NCBI RefSeq assembly: GCF_026153515.1
Contig: NZ_CP110644.1
Span: 5,211,501-5,275,500, forward strand
DNA: 64,000 nt
DNA from: Pseudomonas sp. KU26590
Lineage (GTDB): Bacteria > Pseudomonadota > Gammaproteobacteria > Pseudomonadales > Pseudomonadaceae
Direction of reading: 5' to 3'
This document shows, piece by piece, positions 9,528-18,078 of this stretch. Numbering within the stretch: position 1 is the first letter of the stretch; each line of letters opens with the position of its first letter. Both the position numbers and the translations under genes were made by a program. The notes under the pieces were generated by a model. It saw nothing but the letters and a program-made list of their open reading frames with translations, did no database searches and was not told where the DNA came from.

Positions 9528-10970
9528 TTGAATTTAATTCCGGTAATACTATCTGGCGGGGTAGGAAGTCGCCTATGGCCCACCTCCCGCGAAGCACACC
9601 CAAAACCCTTCATGAAACTTGCAGATGGCCAGACGTTACTTCAGAAGACTTTTCTTCGTGCCGCTGCACTTCCCGACGTCACCGAGATAATCACTGTCAC
9701 CAACAGGGACCTCTTGTTCAAGACAGAGGACGATTACCGAACCCTCGACAGCGCTCACATACTGCAAAGTTTTATACTGGAACCGTTTGGCCGTAATACC
9801 GCAGCGGCAATTGCCATAGCGGCGCTGCACTTACGCGACGTACACGGTACAGACGCACACATGTTGGTGCTTGCAGCTGATCATTTGATCCAGGATCAGA
9901 CAGCTTTCGAACAGGCAGTACTTAAGGCAGTAGAGCTTTCGGACAATAGCTGGATGGTTACCTTCGGCATCCAGCCCTCCCATGCCGAGACCGGCTTCGG
10001 CTATCTCGAAGCGGGCCAGGCCCTGGACAAGGGTGATGGCCTGCGAGTGGCCCGATTTGTCGAAAAACCAGACCTGCAGACGGCCGCCGGCTATCTCGAA
10101 GCCGGCAATTATTTCTGGAACTCGGGCATGTTCTGTTTTCAGGTTGGTACCGTTCTCGACGAATTGGAACGACATACCCCTGACCTGCTCGCCGCAGTAG
10201 CCAAAACAATCGCAGCTTCAAGGTTGGTTGAAGCAGCCGGCCACCGCTGCCTGACCCTGGATGCACCGTCGTTTGATGAAGTAAACGACATCTCCTTTGA
10301 TTACGCCGTGATGGAACACTCTGAACGCGTGGCCACTATTCCCTGCAGCATAGGCTGGAGCGACGTCGGGTCATGGAACAGTATCAGTGAGTTGACCGCT
10401 CCTGATGACGCAGGGAATCGCTCTAACGGCGAGTTACTGACACATAACGCCAGGAATAACTTTATTCAGAGCGAGAACAGATTGGTAGCGCTGACGGGGG
10501 TAGAGGACCTGCTCATCGTCGATACGCCAGATGCGCTGCTCATTGCCCACAAATCTTGCGCCCAAGATGTGAAGCACATCGCTCAAACGCTAAAGGCGAC
10601 CGGCCATCCGCTGCACAAATTCCACAGGACAGTCCACCGCCCCTGGGGAACTTTCACAACCCTTGAAGAAGGCGAGCGTTACAAGATCAAGCGCATCGTC
10701 GTCAAGCCCAAGGCTTCTCTGTCGCTGCAGATGCATCACCACCGCAGCGAGCACTGGATCGTCGTGAGCGGCATGGCGGTGGTCGTCAATGACGATCAGA
10801 CGATGATGCTGGCAACCAACGAGTCAACCTACATCCGGGCAGGCCACCAGCACCGTCTTCAAAACCCCGGCGTCATCGATCTGGTGATGATCGAAGTGCA
10901 AAGTGGCGACTACGTGGGCGAGGACGACATTGTCCGCATCGAAGATGTGTATGGACGGGTAGAGGCATGA
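9528..10970 (+). CDS. mannose-1-phosphate guanylyltransferase/mannose-6-phosphate isomerase
   Basis: This 480-residue bifunctional enzyme makes GDP-mannose precursors (AlgA/PslB/WbpW type). The N-terminal nucleotidyltransferase domain has LSGGVGSRLWPTSRE and HPKPF. The C-terminal cupin-type isomerase domain has the metal-binding QMHHHRSEHW segment. The reading frame opens with TTG, preceded by AAGGA at good spacing, and the next in-frame ATG would remove the catalytic loop, so TTG is taken as the start. It is divergent from the polysaccharide operon and probably supplies GDP-mannose to it. A paralogue (algA) would be expected elsewhere, so no specific symbol is assigned. Confidence 0.92.
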   Translation: MNLIPVILSGGVGSRLWPTSREAHPKPFMKLADGQTLLQKTFLRAAALPDVTEIITVTNRDLLFKTEDDYRTLDSAHILQSFILEPFGRNTAAAIAIAALHLRDVHGTDAHMLVLAADHLIQDQTAFEQAVLKAVELSDNSWMVTFGIQPSHAETGFGYLEAGQALDKGDGLRVARFVEKPDLQTAAGYLEAGNYFWNSGMFCFQVGTVLDELERHTPDLLAAVAKTIAASRLVEAAGHRCLTLDAPSFDEVNDISFDYAVMEHSERVATIPCSIGWSDVGSWNSISELTAPDDAGNRSNGELLTHNARNNFIQSENRLVALTGVEDLLIVDTPDALLIAHKSCAQDVKHIAQTLKATGHPLHKFHRTVHRPWGTFTTLEEGERYKIKRIVVKPKASLSLQMHHHRSEHWIVVSGMAVVVNDDQTMMLATNESTYIRAGHQHRLQNPGVIDLVMIEVQSGDYVGEDDIVRIEDVYGRVEA

Positions 10971-11366
10971 GCGAACCTGCCTCGTTGCGGGTCAGAACAC
11001 TTACCGATAACGGACTTGCCCCATCGGCGTAACGGCCGACATACGCCGTCGCATGCCACCACGGTCTCGGGTGGATACTCCTGAAACCGAGTGAACCGTG
11101 GCCCTTCCAGCCAAGTGATCCAGCCTCTGACGCTGCATGACCCTGTCATGCAGCGGTGTCGCTCTTCGCGCTGCTGAAAACCCGATTGCGGAGCCCCCTT
11201 TCGCCTGCTGCGCGGCTCAAGTGGTCATGCCTGTTTTTGGACCGCCGTTATCCAAGAGCAACAAGCCGTGACGAAGCAAAGGCGGCATAGGACATCGCGC
11301 AGTGACTTGACGCGAAGCAGAAACAAAAAAGCCCCAGAAGCATATCTTCTGGGGCTTTTCGAATAA
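10971..11366. other. intergenic region with strong hairpin
   Basis: No gene is supported here. The main structure is a perfect 11-bp stem with a 3-base loop at 11131-11155 (CGCTGCATGAC, CCT, GTCATGCAGCG). It has no T-tract, so it is not a standard terminator. The right end contains the terminator of the tRNA-Ser gene. Confidence 0.5.
11323..11359 (-). terminator. rho-independent terminator of tRNA-Ser
   Basis: Perfect 10-bp arms GCCCCAGAAG and CTTCTGGGGC (11331-11340 and 11346-11355) with a 5-base loop are flanked by A-runs, which become a T-tract in the minus-strand transcript. It lies directly downstream of the tRNA. Confidence 0.85.
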
Positions 11367-11456
11367 TGGCGGAGAGATAGGGATTTGAACCCTAGGTACT
11401 GTCGCCAGTACAACGGATTTCGAATCCGTCCCGTTCGGCCACTCCGGCATCTCTCC
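11367..11456 (-). tRNA. tRNA-Ser (anticodon CGA)
   Basis: The 90-base minus-strand gene begins GGAGAGATGCCGGAGTGG, has the anticodon stem-loop CGGATTCGAAATCCG, a long variable arm typical of class II tRNAs, a T-loop GGTTCGAATCC and an encoded CCA end. The anticodon CGA reads UCG serine codons. It follows purC in the same direction. Confidence 0.96.
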
Positions 11457-11560
11457 AACGGCGCGCATCATAACAGCTCGCTCAAAGAACGCGAACCCTT
11501 TTTACGGATTTTTTCGCGTTCTTTCAGATGCTTGCAGCGTTTTCCGCTTGAAGCATCGGA

Positions 11561-12274
11561 TCAGAGCGGTACGCCGAGACGCTGGGCGACTTCTTCGTAG
11601 GCTTCGATGACATCGCCGAGGCCCTGACGGAAGCGGTCCTTGTCCATTTTCTTGCGAGTCTCTTTGTCCCACAGGCGACAGCCGTCCGGGCTGAACTCGT
11701 CACCCAGGACGATCGAGCCGTCGCTGAACACGCCGAATTCCAGCTTGAAGTCGACCAGCAGCAGGCCGGCGTCGTCGAACAGCTTGGTCAAAACTTCGTT
11801 GACCTTCAGCGACAGTTCTTTCATGCGAACCAGTTGCTCGGCGGTGCCCCAACCGAACGCGACGACGTGGGAGTCGTTGATGAACGGGTCGCCTTTGGCG
11901 TCATCCTTCAGGAACAGCTCGAACGTGTAAGGGTTGAGCTTCATGCCCTCTTCCACGCCCAGGCGCTTGACCAGGCTGCCGGCGGCGTAGTTACGCACGA
12001 CGCATTCGACCGGGATCATGTCGAGCTTCTTGACCAGCACTTCGTTGTCGCCCAGCAGTTTGTCGAACTGGGTCGGAATGCCTGCGGCTTCCAGCTTCTG
12101 CATGATGAAGGCGTTGAACTTGTTGTTCACCATGCCTTTGCGGTCGAGCTGTTCGATGCGCTTGCCGTCGAACGCCGAGGTGTCGTTGCGGAACACCAGG
12201 ATCAAGCGGTCAGCGTCATCGGTCTTGTAAACCGACTTGGCTTTGCCGCGGTAGAGTTCTTCACGTTTTTCCAT
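11561..12274 (-). CDS. purC: phosphoribosylaminoimidazole-succinocarboxamide synthase
   Basis: SAICAR synthetase catalyses the ATP-dependent ligation of aspartate to CAIR in purine synthesis. The start is placed at the ATG at 12274, giving 237 residues with the typical opening [21 protein letters not shown] longer frame upstream would overlap the MBL hydrolase and has no family similarity. Conserved segments include [23 protein letters not shown] and LVDFKLEFG. It is the last protein gene of the dapA-bamC-MBL-purC group, a conserved arrangement in Pseudomonas. Confidence 0.97.
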   Translation of the reverse strand: MEKREELYRGKAKSVYKTDDADRLILVFRNDTSAFDGKRIEQLDRKGMVNNKFNAFIMQKLEAAGIPTQFDKLLGDNEVLVKKLDMIPVECVVRNYAAGSLVKRLGVEEGMKLNPYTFELFLKDDAKGDPFINDSHVVAFGWGTAEQLVRMKELSLKVNEVLTKLFDDAGLLLVDFKLEFGVFSDGSIVLGDEFSPDGCRLWDKETRKKMDKDRFRQGLGDVIEAYEEVAQRLGVPL

Positions 12275-12333
12275 GATGGGCTCCGCTTGCTGAATCTTGC
12301 TGAATAGTGGGGGCGAGTCGCCCGTTTGGGACG

Positions 12334-13092
12334 CTAGGCGATTTCGCGCCAGTCGAGCCCTGAATCCTGATCGGCCAATTGTAGCCAGTCTGCATCGCAC
12401 CCAAGGGTGTCGACGAAACATTGCCGGGCCAGATGCGGCAGATTGTTCTTGCTGCTCAGATGGGCCAGCACCAGGTGCTGCAGATCCTGCCATCCCAACT
12501 CGTTCACCAGACTGGCGGCCTGATGATTGTTCAAATGACCGTGGTCACCACCCACCCGCTGCTTGAGAAAGTACGGGTACTGACCCCGGGCGAGCAGATC
12601 GCGGCAGTGATTGGACTCGACCATGAGCGCGTCGAGCCCGCGGTAGCTGTCGAGGACCATCGGGCAATACGAGCCAAGGTCGGTCAACAGGCCGAAGCGC
12701 CGGCGCCCGTCGTTGAAGACGAACTGCGTCGGCTCCAGCGCGTCGTGAGCCACCGACACTACGTCGATATCCAGACCGCCAATGCGCAGACCTTGCCCGC
12801 CCACCAGCTGAAGTCCTGCTTCGACCGGCTTGCGCATCCCGCGCAGCGTACCGTCGCTGAGGTACACCGGGACATCGTAGCGCTGAGACAGCAAACCCAC
12901 GCCATGCACGTGATCGGCATGTTCGTGGGTCACTAGAATGGTGCTGAGCTGTTTACCGCTGACGCCCAGCCTGTCGAGCCGACGTTCAGTTTCCCGCAGG
13001 GAGAAACCGCAATCGACCAGCACGTACGTGTCGTTGCTCGCAACCAGCGTGGCATTGCCACGACTGCCGCTGCCCAGAACCGCGAAGCGCAC
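12334..13092 (-). CDS. MBL-fold metallo-hydrolase
   Basis: The 252-residue protein has the metallo-beta-lactamase fold with the metal-binding HEHADH motif (within [13 protein letters not shown], about residues 56-68) and a further HDALEP segment. It resembles the YycJ/WalJ-like phosphodiesterase/nuclease group; the substrate is unknown. The start is GTG, directly after the bamC stop codon, so translation is probably coupled. The gene is regularly found between bamC and purC in pseudomonads. Confidence 0.88.
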   Translation of the reverse strand: MRFAVLGSGSRGNATLVASNDTYVLVDCGFSLRETERRLDRLGVSGKQLSTILVTHEHADHVHGVGLLSQRYDVPVYLSDGTLRGMRKPVEAGLQLVGGQGLRIGGLDIDVVSVAHDALEPTQFVFNDGRRRFGLLTDLGSYCPMVLDSYRGLDALMVESNHCRDLLARGQYPYFLKQRVGGDHGHLNNHQAASLVNELGWQDLQHLVLAHLSSKNNLPHLARQCFVDTLGCDADWLQLADQDSGLDWREIA

Positions 13093-14208
13093 TTAACCCA
13101 GGTTGTCTTGAATGACGCTCAACACACGGCGAGCGACTTCGGTCGGCGCCACGGTGTTGATGTTCTTCTCGACCGTGACCTGAACGTTCTCGCCGACCTT
13201 GCTCAGGCGAACCTGATAACGCTCGGCGCGGGCTTCTTTCTCTTCCTTGGAGTCTTCACTGCCGAACACGCGGCTGAGGAAGCCAGGCTTGTTTTCAGGC
13301 TTGTCGGCTTTTTCCGCCAAGTTGATGTAGTACAGGCCCAGGCTGCGGTTGATGTCTTCAACGCGCCAGTCGCCCTGGTTAAGCGCACGACCGACGCTCG
13401 ACCACGCGCGATCCAGGTCGGCGCCCAGGTTCAGCACCGGGTTGCCGCTGCCGTCTTCGCTGAGGGAAACTCGGCTTGGGGTGTCGAAATCACGCGCCGC
13501 CAGCAAGGACACCGAACCGCCCTTCTCGGCCGTACGGGTCAGGCTCGCCAGCATGTCGTCGGTCAGCACGGAGTCGAGGCCGACGTTGGTGCTGCGCGAC
13601 GGGAATGCAGGGTCGTCTTTGCTGCCAGCAGGGCGTTGCACGCTGACCACATAGATTTCACTGGTGTTGCGCTGCACGCCTGGCTCGATACGAACGCGGA
13701 CGCGGGTTTCGGTGTTGGCGGCATCGCCACTCGAACCCATGCGCTTGGCAACCGATGCCGACAATTCGTCCATGCGCTGCCAGGTGGTGTTGAATTCACC
13801 GGTTTGCGGACGATCTTCAGCGATGCGGAAGCCGTTGTCTTCAAAGTACTGGTGCGCCACAGGCCAGACTTCAGCCGGTGCGCGCTGGGCGAGGATCCAG
13901 CGGTTGTCGCCGCTCTTCTGCAGCGTGTAGTCGCCGGAGTCCTGAGCAGTGGCCAGCGGTTGCGGACGCGGCACGGTGAATTCACCCTTCTGGGTGTCGT
14001 CGGCGACGTTGCGCGGGATCGGCAGCAGCGGGTCCAGGCGTTTGGCTTCCTGAACGCCCTCGGGCATTTGCATCGGCGGCTTCTGGGTGGCTTCCAGGTA
14101 ATCGCTGCTGCGATCGCGGAAGTAACCGTCCTGGCCAAAAAGCCAGCTGCAACCGCTGGTGCTGGAGATAATCAAGGCTAGTGCGGAAAGTCCGGCCAGT
14201 CGCTTCAT
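13093..14208 (-). CDS. bamC: outer-membrane protein assembly factor BamC
   Basis: This lipoprotein of the BAM complex (formerly NlpB) helps insert beta-barrel proteins into the outer membrane. The start at 14208 gives [20 protein letters not shown], a signal peptide with a lipobox-like TSGC cysteine, followed by the family's extended N-terminal segment and two helix-grip domains (about 100-210 and 240-365). An ATG 18 bp further upstream overlaps the dapA stop codon but gives a less typical start. It sits directly after dapA, as in most gammaproteobacteria. Confidence 0.94.
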   Translation of the reverse strand: MKRLAGLSALALIISSTSGCSWLFGQDGYFRDRSSDYLEATQKPPMQMPEGVQEAKRLDPLLPIPRNVADDTQKGEFTVPRPQPLATAQDSGDYTLQKSGDNRWILAQRAPAEVWPVAHQYFEDNGFRIAEDRPQTGEFNTTWQRMDELSASVAKRMGSSGDAANTETRVRVRIEPGVQRNTSEIYVVSVQRPAGSKDDPAFPSRSTNVGLDSVLTDDMLASLTRTAEKGGSVSLLAARDFDTPSRVSLSEDGSGNPVLNLGADLDRAWSSVGRALNQGDWRVEDINRSLGLYYINLAEKADKPENKPGFLSRVFGSEDSKEEKEARAERYQVRLSKVGENVQVTVEKNINTVAPTEVARRVLSVIQDNLG

Positions 14209-14225
14209 TGCGTAATGCTTCCTCA

Positions 14226-15104
14226 TTAGACCAATACACCGGACTGGCGCAGGGCCTGACGCAGCGGCTCGTGGCAGGACTCGCTGAGCCAGGTAAGTGG
14301 CAGACGAATACCGTCTGGCATCAAACCCATCTCATGCAGGGCCCATTTCACGGGAATAGGGTTCGATTCGATGAACAAGGTCTTGTTCAGCGGCATCAGT
14401 TTTTCGTGGATGGCGCGGGCGGTGTCGGCGTCACCGGCCATCGCGGCCTTGCACAGGTCGGCCATGGCGCGCGGCGCGACGTTGGCAGTAACCGAAATGT
14501 TGCCTTTGCCACCGAGCAACATCAGCTCGACGGCGGTAGCGTCATCGCCGGAATAGACCAGGAAGTCGCTGCTTACGCCGGCAAGAATATCCTTGGCGCG
14601 CTGCAGGTCTCCGGTGGCTTCCTTGATGGCGATGATGTTTTTGACTGTCGACAGGCGGATAACGGTCTCGGCTGACATGTCGCAGGCGGTACGGCCCGGC
14701 ACGTTATACAGAATCTGCGGGATGTCGACGGCTTCGGCGATGTACTTGAAGTGCTGGTACAAGCCTTCCTGAGTCGGCTTGTTGTAGTACGGGGTGACCA
14801 GCAGGCAGGCATCGGCACCGGCGTTCTTGGCGTTGGTGGTCAGTTCGACCGCCTCTCGGGTGGAGTTGGCGCCGGTGCCGGCGATGACCGGAATGCGGCC
14901 AGCGACCTGCTGAACCACGCGACGGATGACTTCGATGTGCTCGTTGACGTCGAGCGTCGCGGATTCACCGGTGGTGCCGACGGCAACAATGGCGTTGGTG
15001 CCCTCTTGCAGGTGAAAGTCCACCAGTTTGCTCAGGCTGTCCCAATCGAGACGACCTTGTGCATCCATGGGTGTGACCAGTGCCACCATACTGCCCGCAA
15101 TCAT
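14226..15104 (-). CDS. dapA: 4-hydroxy-tetrahydrodipicolinate synthase
   Basis: DapA condenses pyruvate with aspartate semialdehyde in the lysine/diaminopimelate pathway. The start at 15104 yields [14 protein letters not shown] and a 292-residue protein. Recognisable are the GTTGESATL phosphate-loop region, the catalytic Tyr in [14 protein letters not shown] and YNVPGRT, and the Schiff-base lysine in [10 protein letters not shown]. The longer frame to 15164 runs into the intergenic region and is not supported. It leads the dapA-bamC-MBL-purC operon. Confidence 0.97.
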   Translation of the reverse strand: MIAGSMVALVTPMDAQGRLDWDSLSKLVDFHLQEGTNAIVAVGTTGESATLDVNEHIEVIRRVVQQVAGRIPVIAGTGANSTREAVELTTNAKNAGADACLLVTPYYNKPTQEGLYQHFKYIAEAVDIPQILYNVPGRTACDMSAETVIRLSTVKNIIAIKEATGDLQRAKDILAGVSSDFLVYSGDDATAVELMLLGGKGNISVTANVAPRAMADLCKAAMAGDADTARAIHEKLMPLNKTLFIESNPIPVKWALHEMGLMPDGIRLPLTWLSESCHEPLRQALRQSGVLV

Positions 15105-15416
15105 GCAAACCGCTCCTGCCGGAAAAAGAGAGCGGTAATGGTACTGGCGCCATGATCCTTGCACAAGGCGAGCATTCCCCTCGGCGCCGGTTTTCGCTAC
15201 CCTTCGGTCTTTGATCGGTACGGGTCATCTGCCCGGCTCGTTCGACTGCTCGATTTTGTCGTCACTTACCCCGCCCTGCGTCTCTATCGCGCGCCATGAC
15301 AGGCTCATGGACGCGATTGAGGTCTTTGGCCGGGGCGACGTCGCGATGCCTTCGTTCGTCGAGCCCGCCGCCACAGGCCTGCTGCGTACCGACCGCTCAT
15401 CGTTTAGGAATGCTGC
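15105..15416. other. dapA-gcvR divergent intergenic region
   Basis: This 312-bp region between divergently transcribed dapA and gcvR must contain both promoters. I see no gene, tRNA or convincing operator. Small overlapping ORFs are without support. Confidence 0.4.
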
Positions 15417-15980
15417 ATGTCATCCATCCCCACAGTTCGCGAACAATTCCTTGTCATCAGTGCCCTTGGCGCCAACCCAATGGAGCTGACCAACGTCCTG
15501 TGCCGCGCCAGTAACGAAAGCCGTTGCTCGGTCGTCAGCTCACGCCTCACTCGCCACGGTGAGTGCAGCGCCCTGATCCTGCAGATCTCCGGCAGCTGGG
15601 ACGCCCTGGCGCGTCTGGAAACCGGCCTGCCGAATCTGGCGAAGAAACACGCCTTCACCGTCAATGTGGTGCGCAGTGCTTCGCTGGAAAACCGTCCGGA
15701 AGCCCTGCCCTACGTGGCCTACGTCAGTTCAGCGTATCGCCCGGACATCATCAACGAGCTGTGCCAGTTCTTCATCGACCACAACGTCGAGCTGGAAAAC
15801 CTGATCTGCGACACCTATCAGGCACCGCAGACCGGCGGCACCATGCTCAACGCGACGTTCACCGTGACATTGCCAGCCGGCACCCAGATCAGCTGGTTGC
15901 GCGACCAGTTCCTGGATTTCGCCGACGCACTCAATCTCGATGCGCTGATCGAACCATGGCGCCCTCAAGCACCGATGTAA
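15417..15980 (+). CDS. gcvR: glycine cleavage system transcriptional repressor-like ACT protein
   Basis: The 187-residue protein consists of two ACT domains (about 8-85 and 98-180), starting TVREQFLVISALGANPMELT. GcvR proteins bind glycine and restrain GcvA-dependent activation of the glycine cleavage operon rather than binding DNA themselves. It is followed 10 bp later by bcp, a gcvR-bcp pair conserved in many gammaproteobacteria. Confidence 0.88.
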   Translation: MSSIPTVREQFLVISALGANPMELTNVLCRASNESRCSVVSSRLTRHGECSALILQISGSWDALARLETGLPNLAKKHAFTVNVVRSASLENRPEALPYVAYVSSAYRPDIINELCQFFIDHNVELENLICDTYQAPQTGGTMLNATFTVTLPAGTQISWLRDQFLDFADALNLDALIEPWRPQAPM

Positions 15981-15990
15981 GGAGTCTCGA

Positions 15991-16464
15991 ATGGCTGTAG
16001 AACTCGACCAACCCGTTGCCGATTTCCAGGTGCAGGCCACCAGCGATCAGGCCGTCAGCCTGTCGGCGCTCAAAGGTCAGCAAATCGTCCTTTATTTCTA
16101 CCCGAAGGACAGCACCCCTGGCTGCACAACCCAGGGCCAGGGCTTTCGTGATCATCACGCCGACTTCAAGGCCGCCAATACGGCAGTGTTCGGTGTGTCG
16201 CGGGACAGTCTGAAATCACACGAGAACTTCAAGGGCAAGCAGGAATTCCCGTTCGAGCTGATATCGGACAAGGATGAATCGCTGTGCCAGTTGTTCGATG
16301 TGATCAAGCTGAAGAAGCTGTACGGCAAGGAATACCTGGGCGTCGACCGCAGCACCTTCCTGATCGACAAGGACGGTGTGCTGCGTAAAGAGTGGCGCGG
16401 CGTGAAAGTGCCGGGCCATGTGGCGGCGGTGCTTGAAGCAGCTCAGGCGCTCAACAAGGCCTAA
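15991..16464 (+). CDS. bcp: thioredoxin-dependent peroxiredoxin Bcp
   Basis: This 157-residue AhpC/TSA-fold enzyme reduces hydroperoxides. The peroxidatic cysteine lies in DSTPGCTTQGQGF (about residue 45), and Arg and Phe-rich segments of the family follow. The residue five positions after the active cysteine, often the resolving cysteine in BCP proteins, is not cysteine here, so this looks like a form that depends on an external thiol. It is probably co-transcribed with gcvR. Confidence 0.94.
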   Translation: MAVELDQPVADFQVQATSDQAVSLSALKGQQIVLYFYPKDSTPGCTTQGQGFRDHHADFKAANTAVFGVSRDSLKSHENFKGKQEFPFELISDKDESLCQLFDVIKLKKLYGKEYLGVDRSTFLIDKDGVLRKEWRGVKVPGHVAAVLEAAQALNKA

Positions 16465-16477
16465 CGAAATGACCCTC

Positions 16478-16567
16478 TGTAGGAGCGCGCTTGCCCGCGA
16501 TACGCGGTGTGCCAGACACTTTGTCTGGCACCCGTCGAACGCATTCGCGGGCAAGCGCGCTCCTACA
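16478..16567. repeat. REP-type inverted repeat with nested hairpin
   Basis: Two perfect inverted 23-bp arms, TGTAGGAGCGCGCTTGCCC(GCGA) and its complement, match the common Pseudomonas REP family (GGGAGCGGGCTTGCCCGCGA type). Between them is a second perfect hairpin, GTGCCAGACA-CTT-TGTCTGGCAC. The element lies between convergent bcp and the AI-2E-family gene and may double as a transcription stop. Confidence 0.9.
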
Positions 16568-16572
16568 CGTCG

Positions 16573-17643
16573 CTACAACAACGGCGCCACCGTCGGTTCG
16601 TTACGTGGCCACGCATCCAGTACGGCCTTGAACAGGGTCGCCAGCGGGATCGCAAAGAAAATCCCCCAGAACCCCCACAGGCCGCCGAACAACAGCACGG
16701 CGCAGATGATTGCCACCGGGTGCAGGCTCACGGTCTGGGAGAACAGCAGCGGCACCAGCACGTTGCCGTCCAGGGTCTGGATAATGCCGTGGACCGCCAT
16801 CAGATAAATGAACTGATCGCTCCAGCCCCACTGGAACAGCGCGATGAGCGCCACGGGCACCGTCACCACCACAGCGCCCACGTACGGCACGACCACCGAA
16901 ATCCCCACCAGCATCGCCAGCAACGCCGAGTAATTCAGGCCCATGGTCACGAAAGCGATGTAAGTCACCCCGCCACAGATGAAGATCTCGATGACTTTGC
17001 CGCGAATGTAGTTGGCGATCTGCCGGTTCATTTCCTCGGCCACATGGGTAATCAGCGTAAGTTCGCGGGGCAGATAACCCCTTGCCCAGCGGCTGATCAT
17101 CTGACGATCCTTGAGGAAGAAGAACACCAGGATCGGCACCAGCACCAGGTAGATCATCATGTTGACCAACAGCGGCAAGCTGGACAGGGAAAACGTCAGC
17201 GCCCATTGGCCGAACTTTCCGACCTCGCCGCGAGCCACTTCGATGGCCTGCAAGACCTGCTCGTCCGACACCAGATGCGGATAACGCTCCGGCAGCAGCA
17301 ACAGCAATGACTGCCACTTTGCGAGCATGCCGGGCAATTCGTTGAACAAGGTAATGAGCTGGCGCCACAGCAAAGGCACGAGCACCAGCAGAAACAGCGC
17401 CAGCGCTCCCATGAACAAGGCGAAGACCAGCCCCACTGCGCCACCTTCCGGCACCCGCAGGCGCTCGAGCAGGTTGACCAACCCTTGCATCAGAAACGCG
17501 AGTACCAGCCCGGCCAGCACCGGCGCAAGCATGCCGCCAAGGGTGAGAACAACGGTAAATCCGAGAACCAACAGCACCGCCAGCACTACCGCTTCCTCGT
17601 CGGAAAAGTAGCGCTGTATCCAGTCGCGAAGCACTTTGAACAT
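16573..17643 (-). CDS. AI-2E family transporter (PerM-like)
   Basis: The 356-residue protein has eight or so transmembrane segments and the family pattern: an N-terminal helix pair, a long central amphipathic region, and a C-terminal IPLATLF motif. The conserved motif GxxVPYVGA is visible. Members export varied small molecules or ions; the substrate here is unknown. The start is the ATG at 17643, preceded by AGGA. A TTG codon one position earlier is less likely. Confidence 0.85.
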   Translation of the reverse strand: MFKVLRDWIQRYFSDEEAVVLAVLLVLGFTVVLTLGGMLAPVLAGLVLAFLMQGLVNLLERLRVPEGGAVGLVFALFMGALALFLLVLVPLLWRQLITLFNELPGMLAKWQSLLLLLPERYPHLVSDEQVLQAIEVARGEVGKFGQWALTFSLSSLPLLVNMMIYLVLVPILVFFFLKDRQMISRWARGYLPRELTLITHVAEEMNRQIANYIRGKVIEIFICGGVTYIAFVTMGLNYSALLAMLVGISVVVPYVGAVVVTVPVALIALFQWGWSDQFIYLMAVHGIIQTLDGNVLVPLLFSQTVSLHPVAIICAVLLFGGLWGFWGIFFAIPLATLFKAVLDAWPRNEPTVAPLL

Positions 17644-17680
17644 CAAGAATCCTAAGGAGGTTGCGAGGGGTCAGAAACGC

Positions 17681-17932
17681 TCAGGCCTTGCGTAACCAAT
17701 ACCGATAAACGCCGTCAGCATTTTCTTCGTGCAGCAGCACATGGCCGGCAAGTTTTGCAAAGGTGCGGAAGTCGCGCTGCGAGCCGGCATCCGTGGCCGT
17801 CACTTTGAGGACCGCGCCGCTGGCCAGACGGTTGAGTTCCATCTTGGCCTTGAGCAAGGGAAGCGGGCAATTGAGACCGCTGGCGTCAAGCTCTGCATCG
17901 CAGGCTGCGGGGTGTCCTACAGCGTCAGACAT
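17681..17932 (-). CDS. TusA-family sulfur carrier protein
   Basis: The 83-residue protein has the TusA fold signature with the CPxP motif (LDASGLNCPLPLLKAKM), whose cysteine carries persulfide sulfur in tRNA thiolation or other sulfur relay. The ATG at 17932 is chosen over one 21 bp upstream because the protein then starts like other members. It is next to the AI-2E-family gene in the same direction, 37 bp apart. A second TusA probably exists elsewhere in the genome, so the symbol is left blank. Confidence 0.85.
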   Translation of the reverse strand: MSDAVGHPAACDAELDASGLNCPLPLLKAKMELNRLASGAVLKVTATDAGSQRDFRTFAKLAGHVLLHEENADGVYRYWLRKA

Positions 17933-18078
17933 CGTTTCTCTCCGGATAGACACATCCGCCCTCGCATAAAAGCCATCGGGCGGAAGAACATTCTTACAAG
18001 TTTTCCAGAATACCCCACTCTGGTCAGCAAGCCATTGAGCCAGCTACAGTGACGTCTTTCTGCCCCAGAGTTTCGTGC

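Noticed and set aside
13108..14181. 357-codon plus-strand open frame
   Set aside because: It lies opposite bamC, which has a clear lipoprotein start and family sequence.
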